From contig OMPY01000001.1 in the NCBI GenBank assembly GCA_900313105.1, forward strand, positions 17,072 to 77,727: a stretch of 60,656 bases of DNA. Direction: 5' to 3'. This stretch comes from an uncultured Pseudomonadota bacterium (GTDB lineage: Bacteria > Pseudomonadota > Alphaproteobacteria > Rs-D84). Shown here piece after piece: positions 24,970 to 33,231 of the stretch (within the stretch, counting starts at the first letter, position 1; the number at the start of each line of letters is the position of its first letter). Below the pieces are notes generated by a model. The model was not told the DNA's origin and did not search any database. It was given only the letters and a program-made list of their open reading frames with translations. Position numbers and translations under genes: made by a program.

Positions 24970-27276
24970 TTATTTGTCGCGGACATGGGCGGGACACTTT
25001 TTTTCAACCGCCGCAATTATATCGGCATGCAACCCGGCCAAATCAGATTCCGACATTTTTTCGCGCGGTGTAAATGTAATTGTGAACGCAACGGACTTTT
25101 TACCATCCGGCATTTCAAATGAATCAAATACAACCGCACTTGATATCGGGTTTATTGCATATCGCGCCGCCGCAACCAACCGGTCGGCCGGAAAATCTGA
25201 CGGCACAACAAACGCAAAGTCACGCGTTATCGGTTGAAAATCGCCCATAACAATTGGCCCATGTGGTAAAACCCGACGCGGCAGGTTTTCTATATCGCCG
25301 ATAATACCGATAACAACATTTGTTTTTATCTTTAACGCGCGCGCAACCGACGGATGCAATTCGCCAAATTCGCCGAGTTTTTTCTTACCTTGCATTATTG
25401 CACCATAACGATACGGGTGCGCCCAAAGTGGTGGATTTTCGATATCTATTGTAAAGTTTTGACCGTTTAACAGCGAAACGATATCCGCCTTGACATCATA
25501 TATATCAACGGTGCGATTACGTTTTTGCCAATGTTTTGGTGATGTTGCACCGGTGCGAACAATACAAATTTCGGTGTGTTGTTCGCCCGGCATATCGCCG
25601 TCGAAAACAGTTCCCATTTCAAACAAATTCAAATCAGGATATCCGCGTTTTTCATTTTCCAAAACCGCGTTCAACAAAATTCCAAGCAATGAATTCCGCG
25701 CCGTATCAAAGTCCGCAATAATAGGATTCGCAACGTATACAGACGGTTTGTTGGATAAAATCTTTTCAACACGCGAATTACCAAAACCATACGAACGGCA
25801 TTCATTCAACCCACGCGCGGCAAGTTTTTGTTTTGTGTGCAATTCAAAATTATCACCACGCACCGCGTCACCCGTGGTGTGCGTATCGTTTTGTGCGATT
25901 TTATCGTATCCATAAATACGAATTAAATCTGCGACTATTGTTTCCGTAATTTTAACATCCGTGCGCGAATTTGGCGCGGTCACTTTCCATTTCTTTCCGG
26001 CAAAATTTCCCGTATAGCCAAGTTTTGTTAAAATATCTTTCATTTCATCAGCGGACATTTCAATCCCGGTTTTTTGAACAAATGTTTCGGGCAAAAATTC
26101 AATTTCCGGGTTTGTTGGTGTGTCCGTTCCGGCGGCGGAAAAACCGACAACATCGCCACCGCATACGTCCTTAATTATCTTTACAGCGGACATTAGTGCC
26201 GGGCCGGTTATTGTTGGGTCAATGCCGCGTTCATAACGATACGATGCGTCGGTTGACATCGACAGCCGCTTTGATGTTTTACGGATACACACCGGGTCAA
26301 AGTACGCACTTTCCAAAATTATATTTTTTGTTTTATCAGATGTACAACCGCGTGCGCCACCAACAACACCGGCCAGTGCAAGGACACCCGCGTCATCGGC
26401 AACAACAATATCGGTATTTTTTAATTCGTGTTTCGTTCCGAATAAATCTGTAAATTCTTCGCCATTCGTTGCCATGCGCACCGTGATATTACCAACAATT
26501 TCATCCGCATCGAAACAATGCATTGGTTGTGCCATATCATAGCAAATATAGTTTGTTGCATCGATTGGCGCGTTCTTTGGGTTTATCCCAATTGCACGCA
26601 GGCGCGACGCAATCTTTGCCGAACTGGGTGACATTTTTATATTATGAATTTCTGCAAGTTTATATGCGCGACACTTATCGGTTTTTAGGTTTACACCGCG
26701 CGCCTTGCCGGACACCGCGAAAATATCATCGTGTGGTTCGATATATTCGCCCGCGCCCGCCGCAGACAGGTCACGCGCAACACCGCGCACCGCCAAATAA
26801 TCGGGGCGGTTCGGTGTTATACCCGCGTCAAAGACCGTTGGGCAATCGACAACAGGTGTGCCGATTTTTGTATCATCGGGCAATTCGATAATTCCGGTGT
26901 CATCATCATTTACGCCCAATTCTTCGCCACTGCACATCATGCCGTCGGACACAACACCGCGCAATTTACCGCTTTGAATCTCGTGCCCTTCGATAACACA
27001 ACCCGGCCGCGCAAGTGCGGATATCATACCAACACGCACATTTGGCGCACCACATACAACCTGGCGTAAATCTTTGCCGCCGTCATCAACCATTAAAACA
27101 TGCAAATGATCGCTGTTTTCATGTGGTTTGCATTCAACAATACGCGCCGCAATCGGGGGCAGGGGGGCGGATAAATCTTCAACCTCTAGCCCGATGTGTG
27201 TCAGTTTGTCCGCGATTTCCGTGGCGGATAAATTTGTATTTAGGTATTCTTTTAACCAATCAAAAGTCCATTTCAT
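24970..27276 (-). CDS. pheT: Phenylalanyl-tRNA synthetase beta subunit
   Basis: 768-residue beta chain. It starts MKWTFDWLKEYLNTNLSATEIADKLTHIGLEVE, then has the tRNA-binding EMAP-like domain (HENSDHLHVLMVDDG), B3/B4 editing domain with GITPNRPDYLAVRG, B5 domain, the catalytic-like module, and the FDX-ACB anticodon-binding domain at the C-terminus (PITRDFAFVVPSDFPAD). Normal length. It follows pheS by 16 nt in rpmI-rplT-pheS-pheT. Confidence 0.97.
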   Translation of the reverse strand: MKWTFDWLKEYLNTNLSATEIADKLTHIGLEVEDLSAPLPPIAARIVECKPHENSDHLHVLMVDDGGKDLRQVVCGAPNVRVGMISALARPGCVIEGHEIQSGKLRGVVSDGMMCSGEELGVNDDDTGIIELPDDTKIGTPVVDCPTVFDAGITPNRPDYLAVRGVARDLSAAGAGEYIEPHDDIFAVSGKARGVNLKTDKCRAYKLAEIHNIKMSPSSAKIASRLRAIGINPKNAPIDATNYICYDMAQPMHCFDADEIVGNITVRMATNGEEFTDLFGTKHELKNTDIVVADDAGVLALAGVVGGARGCTSDKTKNIILESAYFDPVCIRKTSKRLSMSTDASYRYERGIDPTITGPALMSAVKIIKDVCGGDVVGFSAAGTDTPTNPEIEFLPETFVQKTGIEMSADEMKDILTKLGYTGNFAGKKWKVTAPNSRTDVKITETIVADLIRIYGYDKIAQNDTHTTGDAVRGDNFELHTKQKLAARGLNECRSYGFGNSRVEKILSNKPSVYVANPIIADFDTARNSLLGILLNAVLENEKRGYPDLNLFEMGTVFDGDMPGEQHTEICIVRTGATSPKHWQKRNRTVDIYDVKADIVSLLNGQNFTIDIENPPLWAHPYRYGAIMQGKKKLGEFGELHPSVARALKIKTNVVIGIIGDIENLPRRVLPHGPIVMGDFQPITRDFAFVVPSDFPADRLVAAARYAINPISSAVVFDSFEMPDGKKSVAFTITFTPREKMSESDLAGLHADIIAAVEKKCPAHVRDK

Positions 27277-27292
27277 TTTTCACACCTTTTTA

Positions 27293-28243
27293 TTAAAAAC
27301 CACATGTTTTTAGCCAACGAACATCATTGCCATATAAATCGCGCAAATCCGGCAGGTTATATTTCAACATCGCAAGTCGGTCAAGACCAAAACCAAATGC
27401 AAATCCTTGGTACTTATCGGGGTCAATGCCACAATTACGCAAAACATTTGGATGAACCATACCCGCGCCCATCATTTCCAACCAACGGTCGCCGTTCCAT
27501 TTCATATCAACCTCTATACTGGGGTCGGTGAAAGGAAAATACGATGGCCGAATACGCAATTCAACATTATTAAGTCCAAAGAAACGCTTAAAAAACGCGC
27601 GGATATCACCGATTAAATCGGAAAGTGTGACATTTTTATCTATATAAAGTCCTTCGACCTGGCCGAACATTGGGCCGTGGGTCGCGTCCATTTCTTTGCG
27701 ATATGTTGAACCGGTCGCAAACATTTTAATCGGCACGCCTTCGGATTCCATCGCACGAATTTGAATCGCCGATGTTTGTGTCCGCATAACGTTGCCATTG
27801 TTCAAGAAAAATGTATCCTGCATATCACGGGCAGGGTGATATTCGGGTGTGTTTAGCGCGGTAAAATTATGCCAATCGTCTTCGATTTCCGGGCCCGTAT
27901 GACGCGTATAACCAAAAGATTCCAAAATTTCGGATATTTCCGACAATGCCTTGGTCAATGGGTGAATTGTTCCGCGGTTTTCCGATTCAGCGTCCAATGT
28001 CACATCCAACCGTTGGCCCGCAAGTGCGGCATCAAGTTCCGCCATTTCGATTTCCGCCTGGCGCGCCTTGAATAATTCGCGCAGTTCGGTATTTTCACGA
28101 TTTAATTTTGCACGCGCGTCATTATCCAAATTTTTCATTTCTTTTAATCGCGCGGTCATTGTGCCGTTTTTACCAAACACGGACGCATACAGTTCCTGTA
28201 ATTCATTTAATGTTTTGGTATTTTTAATTTGTTCTTTTAGCAT
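27293..28243 (-). CDS. pheS: Phenylalanyl-tRNA synthetase alpha subunit
   Basis: 316-residue catalytic alpha chain. A short N-terminal coiled coil is followed by the class II core: HPLTKALSEISEILESFGY, motif 2 around TGSTYRKEMDATHGPMFGQVEGL, and motif 3 in GFAFGFGLDRLAMLKYNLPDLR. The preceding intergenic has a strong hairpin (28265-28288) but no U-run. AAAAGGT precedes the ATG. Confidence 0.97.
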   Translation of the reverse strand: MLKEQIKNTKTLNELQELYASVFGKNGTMTARLKEMKNLDNDARAKLNRENTELRELFKARQAEIEMAELDAALAGQRLDVTLDAESENRGTIHPLTKALSEISEILESFGYTRHTGPEIEDDWHNFTALNTPEYHPARDMQDTFFLNNGNVMRTQTSAIQIRAMESEGVPIKMFATGSTYRKEMDATHGPMFGQVEGLYIDKNVTLSDLIGDIRAFFKRFFGLNNVELRIRPSYFPFTDPSIEVDMKWNGDRWLEMMGAGMVHPNVLRNCGIDPDKYQGFAFGFGLDRLAMLKYNLPDLRDLYGNDVRWLKTCGF

Positions 28244-28264
28244 GATATTTACCTTTTAATAAAT

Positions 28265-28288
28265 ATGGGGTCGCGGTTGCGGCCCCAT
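28265..28288 (-). other. Hairpin in the rplT-pheS gap
   Basis: ATGGGG...CCCCAT with an inner CGC/GCG stem around AACC. It lacks a following T-run, so it is more likely an mRNA-processing or stabilising hairpin than a terminator. Confidence 0.5.
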
Positions 28289-28325
28289 AATCTTAGAATA
28301 AAAACAATTCGCCGCCAAGGGTTTT

Positions 28326-28691
28326 TTATTTATCCCCGGCAATAAATCGTTTTGCGGTTTCAATCAGTTTTGCGAAATTCGCATCACCCATATACGCCAT
28401 TTCCGCCAAAACCTTGCGGTCAAGTTCAATTCCCGCCTTGTGCAGGCCGTTCATAAACTGGCTATATGTAATTCCAGACGGACGCACCGCCGCATTGATA
28501 CGAACAATCCACAGTGACCGAAAATCGCGCTTTTTGGTGCGACGGTCGCGGTATGCATACTGACCCGCCTTTTCTGATTTTTCACGCGCGGCACGGTATG
28601 TGCTGCTGTGCCGGCCAAGAAAACCCTTGGCACGGTCAAGAATTTTATTGTGTTTTTGACGAACCGTTGTTCCACGTTTTACCCTTGCCAT
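28326..28691 (-). CDS. rplT: Ribosomal protein L20
   Basis: 121-residue large-subunit protein, first assembly protein of the 50[25 protein letters not shown] and the C-terminal [24 protein letters not shown] are typical. It lies 15 nt after rpmI. In other bacteria L20 represses its own operon; a leader hairpin before rpmI could be the site. Confidence 0.97.
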   Translation of the reverse strand: MARVKRGTTVRQKHNKILDRAKGFLGRHSSTYRAAREKSEKAGQYAYRDRRTKKRDFRSLWIVRINAAVRPSGITYSQFMNGLHKAGIELDRKVLAEMAYMGDANFAKLIETAKRFIAGDK

Positions 28692-28706
28692 TTTCGCCCC
28701 CTTATT

Positions 28707-28910
28707 TTATTTCAAACCATACGGCGCCAGGATTTTCGCCTGAGCCACCATGTTTTCGTTTAGATATTGCGGTTTTGACCCGGCGTTATTTGCACGCGCA
28801 GATTTTTTACGCAAAAGTTTCTTGTGGGCGTTCCGGCGAACGTTGATTTTACCGGTCGCGGTCATTCTTGCACGCTTTTTCAAGTATGACTTTGTTTTTA
28901 ATTTTGGCAT
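28707..28910 (-). CDS. rpmI: Ribosomal protein L35
   Basis: 67-residue basic protein: MPKLKTKSYLKKRARMTATGKINVRRNAHKKLLRKKSARANN. Ribosome site AGAGGT lies upstream. First gene of rpmI-rplT-pheS-pheT; infC, the common upstream neighbour, is absent here. Confidence 0.95.
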   Translation of the reverse strand: MPKLKTKSYLKKRARMTATGKINVRRNAHKKLLRKKSARANNAGSKPQYLNENMVAQAKILAPYGLK

Positions 28911-28937
28911 TTTTACCTCTTTTGTTTATATATCCTT

Positions 28938-28956
28938 ATGGCAATGCCTTTGCCAT
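28938..28956 (-). promoter_or_regulatory. Leader hairpin before rpmI
   Basis: Perfect 7-bp stem ATGGCAA/TTGCCAT with a 5-nt loop in the rpmI 5' leader. It is a possible L20 autoregulatory site by analogy; no L20-binding consensus was verified. Confidence 0.4.
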
Positions 28957-28976
28957 TTCGGACCGTTTGCCGTGGG

Positions 28977-29004
28977 ATTATGACACAATTTCTGCAAAAA
29001 TCAA
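28977..29004 (-). promoter_or_regulatory. Promoter of rpmI-rplT-pheST
   Basis: Minus-strand TTGATT (29004-28999), 16-nt spacer, CATAAT (28982-28977). It predicts a leader of about 60 nt. Confidence 0.7.
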
Positions 29005-29012
29005 GTTTTTAT

Positions 29013-29040
29013 TGAATAATAATTTTTTTCTGTTTAAACT
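29013..29040 (+). promoter_or_regulatory. Possible mreC promoter
   Basis: TTGAAT at 29013-29018, 16-nt spacer, TAAACT at 29035-29040, 9 nt before the mreC ATG. The -10 is weak. If real, the mRNA is leaderless; no Shine-Dalgarno is visible before 29050. Confidence 0.4.
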
Positions 29041-29049
29041 TGCCCCGAC

Positions 29050-29874
29050 ATGAGTTCCAAGAAAGTATCTTCCAGGTTGCGCACAATTATAAAGGCCATT
29101 GGGTTCGGGTGTTTGGTTCCAGCGATTGCCATATATATTATTGTCGCAAGACCGAATTTTCAGTTTGCAAATGGTGTCGCACACACCATTTTCCCGGTTT
29201 TTCATGCGATTGGTGATGCAATAAGTTGGCCTTTTCGGGCGGGCGGGAAAATAGTAAAACGAATTCATCGCGTTTCAGTATTGGAAGAAGAAAACGAAGA
29301 ATTGCGTGCAAAACTTGCCGTGGCATTGGCAAAAAATACCGATTGTGATGTGGCGATTCTTGAAAACAAAAAACTTATTCGCGAATTGGGGGTGGCGCGA
29401 AATACGGACTATAAAACCGTAATCGCCGATGTTATGTATGATAATTCCGCGGCACACCATGAAACATTTATGATAAATCGGGGCGCGGCCGATGGTGTTG
29501 AACCGGGTATGGTGGTTATTTCTTTTGATAATAAAATGGTTGGCACAGTTATCGATTCAGGAATGCATTTTGCACGCGTGCGGTCGCTTATTGATTCATC
29601 AACAAATATCGCGGTTCGTATCGCCGGGTCCGAAGTTCATGGATTCCTGCGCGGGGACGGGTCATCAGTACCGACGGTTGGTTTTTTTAGCGACCATGGT
29701 TTCAAAGGCGCAAAGGGCATCAAATTGTTGACCAGTAATATAAGTGGTGTTTTACCCCCAGAAATATATGTTGGTGAAATGAAAAATGAATCAGAGGTTG
29801 ATGTTGCGTTACCTTGGAATGTGTCGCGTGTGATTGTGTTAAAGTTTACCGGGGAAAATGGCGATTACCAATGA
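29050..29874 (+). CDS. mreC: Rod shape-determining protein MreC
   Basis: 274-residue bitopic protein of the elongasome. There is one membrane helix (about residues 18-36), then a coiled coil (about 75-110, EEENEELRAKLAVALAKN) and the two-barrel MreC domain, with VMYDNSAAHHETFMINRGAADGVEPGMVVIS and TVIDSGMHFARVRSLIDSSTNIAV. First gene of the mreC-mreD-mrdA-rodA-topA-dnaG operon; ATGA overlap with mreD. Confidence 0.93.
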   Translation: MSSKKVSSRLRTIIKAIGFGCLVPAIAIYIIVARPNFQFANGVAHTIFPVFHAIGDAISWPFRAGGKIVKRIHRVSVLEEENEELRAKLAVALAKNTDCDVAILENKKLIRELGVARNTDYKTVIADVMYDNSAAHHETFMINRGAADGVEPGMVVISFDNKMVGTVIDSGMHFARVRSLIDSSTNIAVRIAGSEVHGFLRGDGSSVPTVGFFSDHGFKGAKGIKLLTSNISGVLPPEIYVGEMKNESEVDVALPWNVSRVIVLKFTGENGDYQ

Positions 29875-30326
29875 AGCAAAAAATTATAAGATATTTACAA
29901 ATTGCTTTTCCGTTCTTGCTAACGATTGTGTTGTGGCGGTTGTCTTGTCCGTGGGTGAATCCGGCGGGGCTGCTTTGTATTATACCGATTTTTTATTGCT
30001 CTTTTATAAAACCGGTGCGTTATTTTGCGCCGTTCGCTTTGGTTATGTGTTTTTTGTTGGATTATAAGTTCGGAAGTGATTTTATGTGGACGATATATTA
30101 TTGCCTGTGTTATATGATTATGAATCTACAAACGGCCATTGATTTGACGCATACCAAGAAATCCGGCGTATACGCGTTTATGACATTTTTGGGAATTATT
30201 ATCTTATTTATATTTTTGCAACACATAGGTTTTATAAATTTATTACATTTGGTTATTATGTTTGCAATTACAAGTGTGTTATATATTCCAACAATTGTGA
30301 CTATTCAGGCGGTGCAAAATGATTGA
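29871..30326 (+). CDS. mreD: MreD-like integral membrane protein
   Basis: 151 residues with about five hydrophobic helices and short loops. Sequence similarity to MreD is faint, as usual for this family; the call relies on size, topology and position between mreC and mrdA. The start at 29871 overlaps the mreC stop (ATGA). Its 3' end overlaps mrdA by 8 nt. MreD is thought to help hold MreC and PBP2 in the elongation complex. Confidence 0.75.
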   Translation: MKQKIIRYLQIAFPFLLTIVLWRLSCPWVNPAGLLCIIPIFYCSFIKPVRYFAPFALVMCFLLDYKFGSDFMWTIYYCLCYMIMNLQTAIDLTHTKKSGVYAFMTFLGIIILFIFLQHIGFINLLHLVIMFAITSVLYIPTIVTIQAVQND

Positions 30327-32088
30327 CAGTGAAATATCAAAACAATTTGACCGGCGAAGCGCATTGTTTTTAACAGGTGGCGCGATTCTTACATCTGTGC
30401 TGATTTTGCGAATGTTGCAGATGCAGGTTTTTAACTATAAAAATTATAAACAAAAAAGTGAAAATAATTCTTTCCGTATTCAAATAAATATGCCGCAGCG
30501 TGGAAAAATTTTATCGCGAAGTGGCGCACCAATATCATACGACGCGCCGATTTACAGGTTATATGTTATTCCCGAAGAAACCGATGATTTAGAAGGTTTG
30601 GTAAATACCGTTGCGCGCGAATTAAATTTACCAGAAAAACGTGTAAAAAATATTTGGAAACATATAAAAAAACAACCAAAATTTCAACCCGTATTGATAA
30701 GTGAAAATACAGATTGGAATGTTCTTGCCGGGATTCAGGCAAAAAATCTTGATGGGTTGCACATCCAAGACGGTTTTGCGCGACACTATGAATTGGGACC
30801 CGCCGGCGCACAGATTTTTGGATATGTTGGCGCACCGGACAAAGCCGTGGCAAATACGCCTTTTTATACACACGGTATCACGGGATTAGAAAAAGTTTTC
30901 AATGAAAGCCTTGCGGGGATTCCCGGAAAAACAGTTATGATAACAAATGCGGTCGGACGCGTCACCGGCGAAGATAAAACAAAATTTGAACAACCGATAC
31001 CCGGTCAAAATATTCAGACAACAATTGATATATCCGCACAACGCGCAATGTATGATTCGCTTACGCTTTATAAATCGGGCTGTGGGGTCGCGTTGGATAT
31101 TGAAACCGGTGATATATTGGCATTGGCATCCACCCCAAGTTTTGACCCGAATAACTTTTCGGGTGACGATGCCGAAGAATATATTGCCGGTCTGCGTAAT
31201 AATTTTGCAAAACCGTTTATGAACAAAGTATTTGAAGGACTTTATCCCCCGGGGTCAACATTTAAAATTGTTGTCGCACTTGCCGGTTTGGAATCAGGTG
31301 CGATAACACCGAACGAAACCGTTTTTTGTCCGGGATACTGGGATTATGGCGACCGGCGTTATCATTGCTGGGAACATCGGGGACACGGACACGTCAATGT
31401 TGTTGGTGCACTTAAACATTCGTGTGATATTTATTTCTATCAAATGGCGTTGCGTATCGGAATTGACGCGATAAAGCATATGGCTGTTAAATTGGGGCTT
31501 ACCGAAAAATATATTGAAGATATTATTTCTAAACAAATGACCGGAATTATTCCCGATAGGAAATGGAAGGAAACAAACAAGGGTGTAAATTGGGTGCATG
31601 GTGACACGGTAATTTCAGGTATTGGCCAAGGATTCACACTGGTAAACTGTATGCAATTGGCGGTTATGATGGCGCGCGTTGCGTCAAACAAACGCGTAAT
31701 TCCACGGTTTATAAAATCAAACAAAAAACCAAAATTTGAAAATTTAGGATTGCAAAAGAAAAGTCTTGATTATGTTCTAAACGGACTTGAAGAAGTGTTA
31801 AAGCCAGGTGGCACGGCGGCGGGCAGCGCGATAAATGTTGACGGCGCCAAGATGGGCGGAAAAACCGGAACATCCCAGGTGCGCAGTATTTCCAAGGCCG
31901 AACGTGCGTCGGGGGTTTTAACAAACGAACAACTTGAATGGCATATGCGTAATCATGGTCTTTTCGTTGGGTATGCACCAATAAATAACCCAAAATACGC
32001 CGTATGCGTGATAACCGAACATTCCGGGTCCAGTGGTTCCGCCGCACGCAGCGTCGCAAGTGTAATGAAGGAATTGTTGAAAAAATGA
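30319..32088 (+). CDS. mrdA: Penicillin-binding protein 2
   Basis: 589-residue elongation transpeptidase. One N-terminal membrane helix (about 16-34), a dimerisation/pedestal domain with the Q(M)PQRGKILSRSG motif, then the transpeptidase domain: STFK with the active serine near residue 313, a SxN-like HSCD, and KTGT near 515. It works with RodA and MreB/C/D to extend the side wall. ATGA overlap with rodA. Confidence 0.95.
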   Translation: MIDSEISKQFDRRSALFLTGGAILTSVLILRMLQMQVFNYKNYKQKSENNSFRIQINMPQRGKILSRSGAPISYDAPIYRLYVIPEETDDLEGLVNTVARELNLPEKRVKNIWKHIKKQPKFQPVLISENTDWNVLAGIQAKNLDGLHIQDGFARHYELGPAGAQIFGYVGAPDKAVANTPFYTHGITGLEKVFNESLAGIPGKTVMITNAVGRVTGEDKTKFEQPIPGQNIQTTIDISAQRAMYDSLTLYKSGCGVALDIETGDILALASTPSFDPNNFSGDDAEEYIAGLRNNFAKPFMNKVFEGLYPPGSTFKIVVALAGLESGAITPNETVFCPGYWDYGDRRYHCWEHRGHGHVNVVGALKHSCDIYFYQMALRIGIDAIKHMAVKLGLTEKYIEDIISKQMTGIIPDRKWKETNKGVNWVHGDTVISGIGQGFTLVNCMQLAVMMARVASNKRVIPRFIKSNKKPKFENLGLQKKSLDYVLNGLEEVLKPGGTAAGSAINVDGAKMGGKTGTSQVRSISKAERASGVLTNEQLEWHMRNHGLFVGYAPINNPKYAVCVITEHSGSSGSAARSVASVMKELLKK

Positions 32089-33230
32089 GCAGACAAACAC
32101 GCGTTTCAAATGCAAATATGATGAGTTTTTCTGAAAAACTTGGGCGTTTTTCGTGGGCGATGTTTGTTCCGATGTGTTTGGTGTTGGTGTTTTCCGAACT
32201 TATTCTTTATTCGGCGGGTGGCGGGGCATGGAAACCGTTTGCACTGTCACAAATGATGAAAATAATTCTTGGGTTTGGGCTTTTTTTCTTTGCGGCGTTT
32301 ACGAATATAAAACTTTGGATAAAATCCGCGTATGGAATTTATGCGGTTGCGGCGATACTTATTATATTGGTCACTTTTGTTGGGCATACCGGTATGGGCG
32401 CGCAACGATGGTTAAACCTTGGGTTTATGCATATTCAACCATCAGAACCGTTCAAAATGGCGCTGGTGTTGGTGTTGGCGCGATATTTTGCGTGGATGAA
32501 TTCGGTGGAATTGAATCAGATTAAAAATTATGTTGTGCCGTTTTTGCTTATGCTGTTTCCGTTTGGGTTGGTTGTTATGCAACCGGACCTTGGGACCGCG
32601 CTTTCCATTGCAATGATTACGGTTGGTATGTTTTATATTGTCGGCGCAAACAAAAAGTGGTTTATTATTGGTATAATTTTGGCGGTAATGTCAACACCGG
32701 TTGTTTGGTTTGGGGGATTGCACCAATATCAACGCGAAAGAATTATAACATTTTTGAATCCTGACCATGATGTCCAAGGCGCGGGTTATCAAATAACCCA
32801 GGCAAAAATCGCGTTCGGCAGTGGCGGTATTATCGGCAAAGGGTATATGAAAGGTTCACAATCGCAACAATCTTTCTTGCCCGAAAAACAGACCGATTTT
32901 ATATTCACAATGCTTGGTGAAGAATTTGGTTTCTTGGGCGCGATGACGATAATTATGATTTATACTTTTATCATTATCATATTGTTTTGGGCCGCAAAAA
33001 CATGCCGAAATCGGTTCGGGCAATTGGTGTGTTTTGGTTTTATGTTGAACTTTTTTATTTATTACTTTATAAATATATCCATGGTTTTAGGACTCATGCC
33101 GACCGTTGGTGTGCCGTTGCCCCTGATGTCATTCGGCGGCAGCAGTCTATTATCACTGATGTTCGGGTTCGGATTATGCGAAAACGCACACATACACAAA
33201 GACCAACAATTATCTGCAAAAGGGAACTGA
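32085..33230 (+). CDS. rodA: Peptidoglycan glycosyltransferase RodA
   Basis: 381-residue SEDS polymerase with about ten membrane helices. Conserved elements include GHTGMGAQRWLNLGFMHIQPSEPFKMALVLVLARYF, QPDLGTALS, and GVPLPLMSFGGSSLLS near the end. The start at 32085 overlaps the mrdA stop. topA follows after one base. Confidence 0.96.
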   Translation: MSRQTRVSNANMMSFSEKLGRFSWAMFVPMCLVLVFSELILYSAGGGAWKPFALSQMMKIILGFGLFFFAAFTNIKLWIKSAYGIYAVAAILIILVTFVGHTGMGAQRWLNLGFMHIQPSEPFKMALVLVLARYFAWMNSVELNQIKNYVVPFLLMLFPFGLVVMQPDLGTALSIAMITVGMFYIVGANKKWFIIGIILAVMSTPVVWFGGLHQYQRERIITFLNPDHDVQGAGYQITQAKIAFGSGGIIGKGYMKGSQSQQSFLPEKQTDFIFTMLGEEFGFLGAMTIIMIYTFIIIILFWAAKTCRNRFGQLVCFGFMLNFFIYYFINISMVLGLMPTVGVPLPLMSFGGSSLLSLMFGFGLCENAHIHKDQQLSAKGN

Positions 33231-33231
33231 T

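Noticed and set aside
28244-28325. Possible Phe leader peptide before pheS (TTG TTT TTA TTC TAA) with a hairpin
   Set aside because: Only two Phe codons, no convincing start or ribosome site, and the hairpin at 28265-28288 lacks a T-run. Not comparable with the ileS leader.
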